14,085 nucleotides of DNA, from assembly GCA_012798365.1 (NCBI GenBank), contig JAAZNH010000286.1:1-14085 (forward strand), given 5' to 3'. Origin of the DNA: Methanomicrobiales archaeon. Its GTDB lineage: Archaea > Halobacteriota > Methanomicrobia > Methanomicrobiales > Methanospirillaceae. Under the pieces are notes generated by a model. The model ran no database searches and was not told the DNA's origin. It saw nothing but the letters and a program-made list of their open reading frames with translations. The translations under genes were made by a program, and so were the position numbers. Of this stretch, positions 1-6,228 are shown one piece after another (position 1 is the first letter of the stretch; each line of letters opens with the position of its first letter).

Positions 1-151
1 GGTTGTCATCGGCAAAGGACCTGCACGGGCGCGTTTCTGATTAACACACAAAATTATGTGCCGAAAATATTTATGTTAGCGGATTATTGGTGGGGAGCTG
101 CCGGTGCTGGCACACCGGAAGATTACCGGCATCAGCCCTCTCGTGCAACTG

Positions 152-189
152 GTCCGGGTGAACCAGCACTCCCGGACTTTTTCCTTTTT
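152..189 (+). terminator. Hairpin followed by T tract
   Basis: GTCCGGG at 152-158 pairs perfectly with CCCGGAC at 171-177 across a 12-base loop. It is followed directly by TTTTTCCTTTTT at 178-189. This is the layout of an intrinsic terminator on the plus strand and would serve a plus-strand transcript coming from the left of the window. Archaeal termination depends mainly on the T run, so the hairpin may be incidental. Confidence 0.5.
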
Positions 190-379
190 CCGTGCTTTGG
201 AGAAAAAAATTTTCCAACTGCGGACGTGTTCCGTGCTGCTCTGGAAGAATTCATTTTTTTCTTAAAAGGAACAATGCGGTGCGACAATTATTCCCGGTTA
301 CCTGGTTACGAACTATTCCAACGACAACATGTGACCGGAATCAGGAGATTAACCAAACCGAAGTGATCCGTTTATTGAA

Positions 380-410
380 GCCGCCGCGGGGCGCCCTTCG
401 GGGCGGCGGC
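380..410. other. GC-rich stem-loop with UUCG tetraloop
   Basis: GCCC at 393-396 pairs with GGGC at 401-404 around the tetraloop TTCG (397-400), giving the very stable C(UUCG)G closure in RNA. An outer stem GCCGCC (380-385) pairs with GGCGGC (405-410), with an unpaired inner bulge on the left. No T run follows on either strand, so this is not a simple terminator. It could be part of an untranslated RNA or a 3' stabilising structure. Confidence 0.4.
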
Positions 411-430
411 CGTGCTCGGTTCCGGGGTTT

Positions 431-446
431 GGGGGCATCAGCCCCC
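431..446. other. Perfect 6-bp hairpin, ATCA loop
   Basis: GGGGGC (431-436) and GCCCCC (441-446) are perfect inverted repeats around ATCA. The inner 11-mer GGCATCAGCCC (434-444) also occurs at 128-138, so this small hairpin is present twice in the same spacer. Function unknown. Confidence 0.4.
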
Positions 447-504
447 ATCATCTCTCTTGAGGATTTCAACAGAGCATTTTTTCCGTAAAATGCCGGGCAG
501 AAAA

Positions 505-533
505 CAAAAAAAAGCCACGGGATTTTTTTGTGG
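505..533 (-). terminator. Probable terminator of the minus-strand zinc-ribbon transcript
   Basis: Read on the minus strand, CCAC (533-530) pairs with GTGG (519-516) and is followed, after one C, by eight consecutive T (513-506). The A8 and T7 runs at 506-513 and 523-529 also face each other, so the element could act in both directions. It lies about 130 bases past the stop codon of the minus-strand gene ending at 660. Confidence 0.4.
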
Positions 534-609
534 ACGGTTCAAAAGGATAATTCCCGCCAGGAAAAATCAGAACGATAGGGCCCTGCATATCGCCCACCGG
601 CCAACCGAT

Positions 610-634
610 CCACCAGGGCATTCCGGCCCGGTGG
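610..634. other. Stem-loop 3' of the zinc-ribbon gene
   Basis: CCACC (610-614) pairs with GGTGG (630-634). After a bulged A, GGGC (616-619) pairs with GCCC (626-629) around a six-base loop. It lies 26 bases beyond the minus-strand stop codon at 660, with a T5 (minus strand, 639-635) just before it. It may cap the 3' end of that transcript. Confidence 0.35.
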
Positions 635-659
635 AAAAATGAGGGGGATACCGGTTTCG

Positions 660-1607
660 TTACGCAAGTTTCCAGGCTGCCCGGTCCTGCCCGTCAAACT
701 GGATGTCAACATAGGTGTCCTGCGGCTGGAGGGTTTTGGGCACCTCGAAGATCAGGTACCCGTCAATCGCATTGCCCTGGCCGGGGTACACGAAGTCCTG
801 CGTTGTCCCGTGCGAGTAGCCGTAGTCCTCGACATACTCCTGGTTGAAGTAATCCGAGTACTGCTCGACCTCTTTCACCTCAACGGGGGTTGCATCCCGG
901 TCAGAGGCTTTGTTAGGAAGGTAATGCGTGGGATCGGAATAATAGGATTGGCCGTTGTTGCTGACGATAATCGAACTTGCCTTGGGGTAGGGATAGCCGT
1001 CCTTGCCGATGTTTTCGATGTTGATGAAGACAAACAGGTACTTGTTTGCGGAACTTTTCGGTTTCTGCTCGTAATACTTGTTATCCATATCATTGTGCCA
1101 CTGGTACGTGTCACCGATCCAGTACCGGTACACGGTTGCCCGGCTTGCGTACTTGCCTTCATTGTAGGAGAAAACCTCCTTGAGCTTGAACGCATTGGGA
1201 AAAGGATCCGGTGTGGGCGTGGGAGTCGGGACGGGGGTGGGAACGGTTGTCACGACAGTTGGTTCCGGCGTGGGAACCGGGGTCGGTGTCGGGGTTGGTG
1301 TGGCAAACGGCGAGGGAAGCGATCCGTCCTGCATCTTTGGCAGCACCACAAAGACTGCTGCTGCGGCAATGATGAGAACGACAACAATGCCGCCAATGAT
1401 CAGGAGCGGGAGCTTATTTCCTCCGGCAGGTGCAGAAGCCGGGGACCCTGCCGGGGCGGGAGCCGGTGCCATCACGGGTGCAGCCGGTTGCGGGAACGGG
1501 GCCGGTGCGGCTGCCGGGGCCTGCTCAACCGGTGCCCCGCAGCTCTCGCAGAATTTTACCCCGTCCGCAAGCTTCTGGCCGCAGACGGTGCAGAACTGTT
1601 GTACCAT
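660..1607 (-). CDS. Membrane-anchored zinc-ribbon protein with C-terminal DUF4352-like domain
   Basis: A 315-residue protein of unknown function with a clear modular build. An N-terminal zinc ribbon has two CxxC knuckles (C6/C9 and C20/C23). Then come an Ala/Pro-rich linker (about 28-62), one hydrophobic membrane helix (about 66-89) and a Thr-Pro/Val-Pro repeat linker (about 101-137). The C-terminal domain of roughly 175 residues is rich in Tyr, Asp and Asn and resembles the extracytoplasmic Ig-like DUF4352 family. The zinc ribbon most likely faces the cytoplasm and the C-terminal domain the outside. Such zinc_ribbon-TM-DUF4352 proteins are frequent in Methanomicrobiales. The ATG at 1607 is chosen because the zinc ribbon starts five residues later. 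No Shine-Dalgarno is seen; a T-rich TATA-like element sits about 27 bases upstream, suggesting a leaderless transcript separate from nrdD. Domain family assignment is by eye. Confidence 0.85.
   Translation of the reverse strand: MVQQFCTVCGQKLADGVKFCESCGAPVEQAPAAAPAPFPQPAAPVMAPAPAPAGSPASAPAGGNKLPLLIIGGIVVVLIIAAAAVFVVLPKMQDGSLPSPFATPTPTPTPVPTPEPTVVTTVPTPVPTPTPTPDPFPNAFKLKEVFSYNEGKYASRATVYRYWIGDTYQWHNDMDNKYYEQKPKSSANKYLFVFINIENIGKDGYPYPKASSIIVSNNGQSYYSDPTHYLPNKASDRDATPVEVKEVEQYSDYFNQEYVEDYGYSHGTTQDFVYPGQGNAIDGYLIFEVPKTLQPQDTYVDIQFDGQDRAAWKLA
1197..1307 (-). repeat. Thr-Pro/Val-Pro repeat-coding tract
   Basis: Low-complexity DNA rich in GGTGTGGGNGT-type units on the plus strand encodes residues 101-137 of the zinc-ribbon protein, with TPTPTP, PVPTPEP and PVPTPTPTP stretches. 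Such linkers extend an outer domain away from the membrane and vary easily in length between strains. Confidence 0.7.
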
Positions 1608-1649
1608 ACCAGTAACCGGTACAGTACAAGAATAAAAACGTGGTGCCGG
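1601..1649 (-). promoter_or_regulatory. nrdD/zinc-ribbon junction: T tract, TATA-like element, imperfect palindrome
   Basis: Between the nrdD stop (1650) and the next ATG (1607) the minus strand carries TTTTTATTCTT (1638-1628). It could end the nrdD transcript and also act as a TATA-like box about 27 bases before the ATG. Immediately before the ATG lies an imperfect 13-base palindrome, ACC(A/G)GT around a central A (1608-1620), with GTAC at 1601-1604, 1619-1622 and 1625-1628. The dual role is inference. Confidence 0.35.
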
Positions 1650-3833
1650 TTATACCCGGACCGGAAGGTCGGCCGGGGTCCAGCTGGCAATGGTCTTTTT
1701 GTCTTCCATGTCATGGAACTGCCGGAGCGAGACCGTGATGTCACGCGTGAAGGCAAAGTACCCGATCTGGGTGGTGCGGCAGAGTTTCATGGCCATGTCC
1801 ATGAGTCCGCGGGGATCGGGCCGGGCTTCGCCCAGCCAGATGTGGAAGATGTTGCCGCCATCCACGATCGGGAAGAAGGTGTGCTCGATCTCCATACGCT
1901 TGGTGAGCGGGACATCGGCCCCCGGGGCAACATGCGTGCCGTTGGTATAATAGATGGGGAGGTCGCGGCTCTTGCCGAGCTGGGCGATACTGCCTTCAAG
2001 ATCACCCTTGATGACCTTCTTTGCATGTTCATGGTAGCGCCGGTCAAGGAGATCGGCAACCGCAAAGCGCTGGCCGGTGGTCTCGGCCGGCGTCCGGGCC
2101 AGGGCAAGGGTCATGTTGTTGCGCCGGCTCAGTTCTTTGCCGTACTGTTCCATCTCGATCATAGCCCGGACCGCGAGCTTGAACGCGGCCTTGGATTCGT
2201 GCATCTGCTGGCCGGTGTGGTGCTGGACCATCTCGTTGACACCCACGACTCCGACCGTGTACACGAGGCCTTCGAGGTCAACGGCTACTGCACCGCGATC
2301 GCCGGTATTGGGATCCTTGGGCCGCTGCATGGCAAACGGCATCCGGTTGTTGGCCCGGACAATGTTCATCCAGCGCCGCTTGATCTTGAAGATCTCGACG
2401 GCAACGTCCATGAGCTTCTTGAGTTCGGCAAAGAGCCGGGCATCGTCGCCTTCCGCATTGTAGGCAGCCCGCGGGCAGTTGACGGAAACGACCTGCCAGG
2501 AGCCCATCGAGAAATGCCGGCCTTCTTCGAAGAGGAGTTTCTGGTCAAACTCCGAGTCCTTGTCGGCCACCGTTGAGAACTGGTAGGCGCAGCACTGGTA
2601 ACAGGAGATGCCTTTTCCTGCACCGCGGTAAGCCGGGAGCTGGTTGTCATAGTAGGGTGTCCCGAACTTGCTGGCGAGCTCAAAGGTCATGAGATAGAGT
2701 TCCTGATACGTGGGAAGGTCCGGGTGCTTTTTATTGAACTCCGTCCGCTCATGCATAAAGTCCGGCTCGATCGAGATCTCGGGCTTGGGGAAGTTGAAAG
2801 GTTTTCCCCAGTAATCGCCTTCCAGCATAACCTCCATGAGTGCCTTGAAGAGGAGCCGGACTTCGCGCTCGAACTCACCGTAGGTGCGCAGCGGGGCGGA
2901 TTTGCCGTCCCAGATCTTGCCCTTGTATACGCAGGGTTTGTCAACCCAGAGGGTAGGAACACCGGGGCAGAGCTGGATGGACGAGAAGACGAGCTGGCCG
3001 CCGCGGGCCACCATCATCTGCGTCATCTCGTACACAAACATCTGGACCATCTGCTTGATCGCGTCGTAGCTGAGCCCTTCCATGAAGGGGGCAAGGAAGG
3101 TGAGGAAGTTGTAGTAGCCCTGGCCGCCGGCAAAGTTGGTCTGGGCCGATCCGAGGGCCTTGACCGCGTGCAGGATTGCGACCTCGGCGCGTTTTGCCGG
3201 GCCGGCAACCGATGCCTTGGTCCCGTTGCCGTCCGGCATCAGGCCATAGTAGAAGAAGTAGCGCAGGTCCCAGTCCTGGCAGAACGGCCGGGTGCCGAAG
3301 TATTCGAGATCATGGATATGCATCTCGCCGCAGAGGTGGTGGTCGGCAAGTTCCGGCGGGAGCTGGAGCAGGTACTGTTCCTTTGAGATCTTGTCGGCCT
3401 TCTTCTTGTGCGAGGTCTCGGCATTCTCCTGCAGGTTGGCGTTGTCGTGGGCCTCGAATCCCTTGCCGACATCGATTAAGTGCGCATCATAGACCGGGGT
3501 ACCGACTCGGGTCGAGACATTGCGGTACTGGATCATGCCTTTTTCCAGGAGCACGATGTTGACGATCTCACGGATCAGCGGGCCCGAAAGGGACTTGAGG
3601 CCCATGTTCTTGATCCGCTGCTCGACATCGATGGCGATCTCCTGCGCCTGCTCTTCCGTTGCGCCGACATAGCCGTAGAACGTCTCGACAAGTTTTGTCT
3701 CTTTGACAATCTGCTGGACAATCCGGTTGCGGTCCCATTCGATGATATGGCCGTCGGTTGTCCGGACACCCGGGAGGGCCGGGACGGCAAGACCCTCAAA
3801 CGTCAGCTGTTTTGTTTCACGGTGCGCCGGCAT
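1650..3833 (-). CDS. nrdD: Anaerobic (class III) ribonucleoside-triphosphate reductase, C-terminal glycyl-radical module not visible
   Basis: Reduces ribonucleotides to deoxyribonucleotides by glycyl-radical chemistry in the cytoplasm. The 727-residue protein starts with an ATP-cone-like regulatory domain (about 23-115). The catalytic barrel follows, with HDLEYFG (174-180), GGQGYYNFLTFLAPF (236-250), GGQLVFSS (278-285), a cysteine cluster CYQCC (411-415, likely thiyl-radical region), VNCPRAAY (451-458) and TPAETTGQR (581-589). The Cys in VNCPR differs from the NLPR of formate-type enzymes and fits the methanogen NrdD subtype that takes electrons from a redoxin. Start: ATG at 3833 with GGTGA five bases upstream, sharing one base with the nrdH stop (TGATG). 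Odd: after GYFAFTRDITV (691-701) class III enzymes normally continue with CxxC...CxxC and an RxxGY glycyl loop. Here the protein ends in about 26 unrelated residues without them. Codon use stays GC3-rich to the stop, arguing against a recent frameshift. No nrdG is present here. Confidence 0.93.
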   Translation of the reverse strand: MPAHRETKQLTFEGLAVPALPGVRTTDGHIIEWDRNRIVQQIVKETKLVETFYGYVGATEEQAQEIAIDVEQRIKNMGLKSLSGPLIREIVNIVLLEKGMIQYRNVSTRVGTPVYDAHLIDVGKGFEAHDNANLQENAETSHKKKADKISKEQYLLQLPPELADHHLCGEMHIHDLEYFGTRPFCQDWDLRYFFYYGLMPDGNGTKASVAGPAKRAEVAILHAVKALGSAQTNFAGGQGYYNFLTFLAPFMEGLSYDAIKQMVQMFVYEMTQMMVARGGQLVFSSIQLCPGVPTLWVDKPCVYKGKIWDGKSAPLRTYGEFEREVRLLFKALMEVMLEGDYWGKPFNFPKPEISIEPDFMHERTEFNKKHPDLPTYQELYLMTFELASKFGTPYYDNQLPAYRGAGKGISCYQCCAYQFSTVADKDSEFDQKLLFEEGRHFSMGSWQVVSVNCPRAAYNAEGDDARLFAELKKLMDVAVEIFKIKRRWMNIVRANNRMPFAMQRPKDPNTGDRGAVAVDLEGLVYTVGVVGVNEMVQHHTGQQMHESKAAFKLAVRAMIEMEQYGKELSRRNNMTLALARTPAETTGQRFAVADLLDRRYHEHAKKVIKGDLEGSIAQLGKSRDLPIYYTNGTHVAPGADVPLTKRMEIEHTFFPIVDGGNIFHIWLGEARPDPRGLMDMAMKLCRTTQIGYFAFTRDITVSLRQFHDMEDKKTIASWTPADLPVRV

Positions 3834-4102
3834 CAGTCACCTGAAATGAACGTGGCGATCTGTTTCTCGTCCAGTTTTCCACCGGGGAACATGTCATCAG
3901 AGGTGAAAAAGTCATCGCCTTTCTGGAGCACCGGCGCCTCGTTGACAAAGACCCCGTTGACACGGAGCTCGGTCAGCGATTCAGCCGAGGAAAGATCGCG
4001 CTCGGTATACGTGCAGCCCTTCTTTTTCAAAAATCCTTTTAATTCTTCGCAATGCGGGCAGCATTCAAGTGAATATACAATCAGGTCCGGAAGTTTCGGC
4101 AC
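3833..4102 (-). CDS. nrdH: Glutaredoxin-like redoxin, NrdH-type partner of NrdD
   Basis: A small thioredoxin-fold protein of about 89 residues carrying the redox motif CPHC preceded by another Cys (SLECCPHC near the N-terminus), and the cis-proline segment EAPVL that lies opposite the active site in glutaredoxins. It directly precedes nrdD and shares one base with its start. This matches the methanogen arrangement in which an NrdH-like protein in the reductase operon, itself reduced by a ferredoxin-disulfide reductase (shown for Methanosarcina barkeri), supplies electrons to class III reductase. There is no ATG at the start. GTG at 4102 is preferred because a weak AGGGGT lies about 8 bases upstream; a TTG at 4111 would add three residues and touches that purine run. 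An ATG at 4126 is followed almost at once by a stop. The partner role is inferred from motif and context. Confidence 0.88.
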   Translation of the reverse strand: MPKLPDLIVYSLECCPHCEELKGFLKKKGCTYTERDLSSAESLTELRVNGVFVNEAPVLQKGDDFFTSDDMFPGGKLDEKQIATFISGD

Positions 4103-4111
4103 AAAAAACAA

Positions 4112-4295
4112 CCCCTACTCTGTCATCTATCCAATAGGCAGTATGTGAATAAAAAAATCTTGGTTTGCACATACAGTCTTGTTATAAAGGGTCGGAACTG
4201 GCCCGGGCCGGTCCGGTGCCTGCAGCCCGGTCCCGCGGCAGTCCCGCGCCATGAAGCGATTACCCTTATCTGGGGAATAGAACAATAGTACCGTA
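4112..4295. promoter_or_regulatory. Divergent promoter region nrdH / thpR
   Basis: On the minus strand a TATA-like TTTATAAC lies at about 4171-4178, some 70 bases before the nrdH start, with an A7/T7 run at 4151-4157 between. On the plus strand thpR has no Shine-Dalgarno; a weak CTTATC at 4265-4270 sits about 28 bases before its ATG, compatible with a leaderless transcript. A 10-base perfect palindrome, GGCCCGGGCC, is at 4200-4209. Promoter assignments are by eye. Confidence 0.4.
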
Positions 4296-4835
4296 ATGGT
4301 AAGGGCATTTCTCGCACTCGAGCTTTCAGACGAGATCCGTGCCGGGCTGAAAACAGCGCAGGACACCCTGCGCACCTCATCTGCCCGCATGACCTTTGTG
4401 GAGCCGCGATATATCCATATAACGGTAAAATTCCTGGGCGATGTGGATGAAAAACTCCTGCCCCGGGTCATGGATGCGATCCGGAATGTGCCCTTTGCCC
4501 CGTTCACCGCAACCGCCGGTATCGTCACGGTCAACAACCCGAAACGGCCGTTTACGGTCTGGTGCAGCATCAGGGACGGCGGGAAAAGCGCTGAACTGGC
4601 GGCTCTTGTGGAGAATGCCATGGCCCCGCTCGGGTTTGAGAGAGAGACCCGGCGGTTCACCCCGCATGCAACCCTTGCCCGGGTCAAGGACTTTGATCCT
4701 TCGCTCTTTTCTGCCCTGAAAAAACTCGAGGGAACTGAATACGGCGAGTGCCGGATCACCGGTATCCGGCTGAAAAAGAGTACGCTGACGCCCCAGGGGC
4801 CGGTGTACGAAGACCTGCTGGTGGTGACATGGTGA
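4296..4835 (+). CDS. thpR: RNA 2',3'-cyclic phosphodiesterase (2H phosphoesterase, LigT family)
   Basis: A 179-residue protein, the usual size for the ThpR/LigT (2'-5' RNA ligase) family. It hydrolyses RNA 2',3'-cyclic phosphate ends to 2'-phosphate; bacterial and archaeal members can also join tRNA halves through 2'-5' bonds in vitro. The two catalytic HxT motifs are present: HITVKFLGDV at residues 41-50 and HATLARV at 124-130. The N-terminal strand RAFLALEL is also typical. Its last 7 bases overlap the frame of cca, so the two are surely co-transcribed and perhaps translationally coupled. This suggests a joint role in tRNA 3'-end handling, which is inference. The ATG start has no obvious ribosome binding site and may be leaderless. 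Confidence 0.92.
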   Translation: MVRAFLALELSDEIRAGLKTAQDTLRTSSARMTFVEPRYIHITVKFLGDVDEKLLPRVMDAIRNVPFAPFTATAGIVTVNNPKRPFTVWCSIRDGGKSAELAALVENAMAPLGFERETRRFTPHATLARVKDFDPSLFSALKKLEGTEYGECRITGIRLKKSTLTPQGPVYEDLLVVTW

Positions 4836-6211
4836 CCGGGAAACGCTCTGCAATCGAAGAGAAGGTGCTGGAGGAAATCCGGCCTACGCAGGCAGAGCGC
4901 GACCATGTCTGCGGAATTGCAAAGAAGCTGCTTGCCGCTATTGCTGACACCGGTAAAGCGCAGGGGATGGTTGTCGGCTCGATTGCCCGGCACACGTGGG
5001 TCAGGGGCGACCGGGACCTGGATGTCTTCATGCTCTTTGACCCGGGCATGACCCGCGAGGAACTCGAAGCAGAAGGCCTCGGGCTGGCCCGGAAGATCGC
5101 TGCAACCTTCACAGACAGGTACCATGAAAAATATGCCGAGCACCCGTACATCAGCGCCCATATCGATGACGTGGACGTAGATCTGGTGCCCTGTTTTGCT
5201 GTTGAAAGTGCTGCCCGGATCCAGAGCGCCGTTGACCGGACTCCGTTTCACACCCGTTACATCACGGATAAGATCAACGGGCTTGTTGACGATGTCCTGC
5301 TCCTGAAACGGTTCACCAAATCCGGCGGGATCTATGGTTCCGACCAGATGACCGAGGGGTTCTCGGGGTATTTGTGCGAACTCCTCACGCTCCATTATGG
5401 CGGGTTCATCCCGCTCCTGAAAGCGGCATCTGAATGGAAGCCCCAGATGGTGATCGATCCTGAGAACCATACCGCAAAGGAGTTTCCCGAGCCGCTGGTC
5501 ATGATCGATCCGGTGGACCCCCGGCGCAATGTTGCAGCCGCGGTCTCCCTTGACCGGATGGTGGCCTTTGTCGAGCTGGCCCGGGGGTATCTTGAAGCCC
5601 CGTCAGATCATTTCTTCTCGCTTCCCGAAACGCACACGATTTCCCGCGATGAACTTGCCGGCCTTCTTGCTGACCGGGGGACCCGGCTCTTTGCCATCAC
5701 ATTCCCGACCCCGCCCTATATCGAGGAAGTCATCGTGCCGCAGCTCAAACGCAGCGTGATTGCCATCGCCGAGCACCTTGAGCGCAACGGGTTTGTTGTC
5801 CACCATGCCCATTACACGATGCGGCCGGACCGGTGCATCTTCCTCTTTGAACTGCTGGTAGCCGAACTGCCGAAGATAAAAACGCATATCGGTCCGCCCG
5901 TCTGGAACCGGGTGAATGCGGAGAAGTTCCGCGAGAAGCATATCGTCTCGACCCTGCCGGGCCCGTACATCAACAACGGCCATTACGAGATGGAAGTCTA
6001 CCGCGAGTTCACGCAGGCAAAGGATTTGATCGCATCGGATGCGCTCCTGCAGGTATCCCTCGGGAAACATGTGCGGCAGGCTCTCGAAAAAGGCTGGCAG
6101 GTTGATGAAGGGCCGGACTGCTGGCAGAAGGAGTTTGAACCATTCATTGCGGCATTTTTCCGGCGGGGTTCGCCCCTGATCCGGGTCCGCCGGAAGATCC
6201 TCGATCTCTGA
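4829..6211 (+). CDS. cca: CCA-adding enzyme, archaeal class I tRNA nucleotidyltransferase
   Basis: Adds or repairs the 3'-terminal CCA of tRNA without a nucleic acid template. With the chosen start it has 460 residues, normal for archaeal class I enzymes. The nucleotidyltransferase signature GSIARHTWVRGDRDLDVF is at residues 50-67; its metal-binding carboxylates should be D63 and D65, with D118 in DVDLVPC as the third. DRTPFHTRYI (136-145) and the central tRNA-nucleotidyltransferase domain (about 150-280) follow, then a long C-terminal region of the archaeal type. The frame is open upstream to 4748, but ATG at 4829 is preferred: it gives the family length, has GGTGA just upstream, and overlaps the thpR stop by 7 bases. 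The extra 27 residues of the longer frame lie inside thpR and resemble no CCA enzyme N-terminus. Confidence 0.95.
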   Translation: MVTGKRSAIEEKVLEEIRPTQAERDHVCGIAKKLLAAIADTGKAQGMVVGSIARHTWVRGDRDLDVFMLFDPGMTREELEAEGLGLARKIAATFTDRYHEKYAEHPYISAHIDDVDVDLVPCFAVESAARIQSAVDRTPFHTRYITDKINGLVDDVLLLKRFTKSGGIYGSDQMTEGFSGYLCELLTLHYGGFIPLLKAASEWKPQMVIDPENHTAKEFPEPLVMIDPVDPRRNVAAAVSLDRMVAFVELARGYLEAPSDHFFSLPETHTISRDELAGLLADRGTRLFAITFPTPPYIEEVIVPQLKRSVIAIAEHLERNGFVVHHAHYTMRPDRCIFLFELLVAELPKIKTHIGPPVWNRVNAEKFREKHIVSTLPGPYINNGHYEMEVYREFTQAKDLIASDALLQVSLGKHVRQALEKGWQVDEGPDCWQKEFEPFIAAFFRRGSPLIRVRRKILDL

Positions 6212-6228
6212 ATGGTCCGGGCAGGCTA

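Larger units (their letters stand above)
1..659. other. Gene-poor spacer with several stem-loops
   Basis: I see no convincing gene in this stretch. The open frames here (58-366, 192-488, 412-642) have no recognisable motif, a composition unlike the neighbouring genes, and are crossed by a terminator-like hairpin and T or A runs. What the region holds is structure: a hairpin plus T tract at 152-189, GC hairpins at 380-410 and 431-446, an A/T-flanked element at 505-533 and a hairpin at 610-634. An AT-rich patch at about 42-76 could be a promoter for a minus-strand gene starting near position 9, or the tail of a plus-strand gene ending at 40; the window edge prevents a decision. Confidence 0.6.

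Noticed and set aside
1..40. Possible C-terminus of a plus-strand gene (frame ending VVIGKGPARARF), or a minus-strand gene starting with ATG at position 9
   Set aside because: Only about a dozen codons are visible and the two readings conflict. The AT-rich patch at 42-76 favours a promoter for the minus-strand option, while the plus-strand terminator at 152-189 favours the other.
58..366. Open frame of 102 codons on the plus strand
   Set aside because: It contains a terminator-like hairpin with T tract, has low-complexity Phe runs from T stretches, and shows no motif or ribosome binding site.
1556..1756. RSGY tetrapeptide in an alternative minus-strand frame near the nrdD end, resembling a glycyl-radical loop
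   Set aside because: It lies in a frame without zinc-binding cysteines before it or the usual continuation after it. The nrdD frame itself keeps normal codon use to its stop, so the match is chance.
639..2576. 645-codon open frame on the plus strand
   Set aside because: It is the shadow of the zinc-ribbon and nrdD genes on the other strand, rich in Arg/Gly/Val from GC-rich antisense codons, with no family motif.
4127..5470. 447-codon open frame on the minus strand across thpR and cca
   Set aside because: It runs antisense to two genes with clear catalytic motifs and has no motif of its own.
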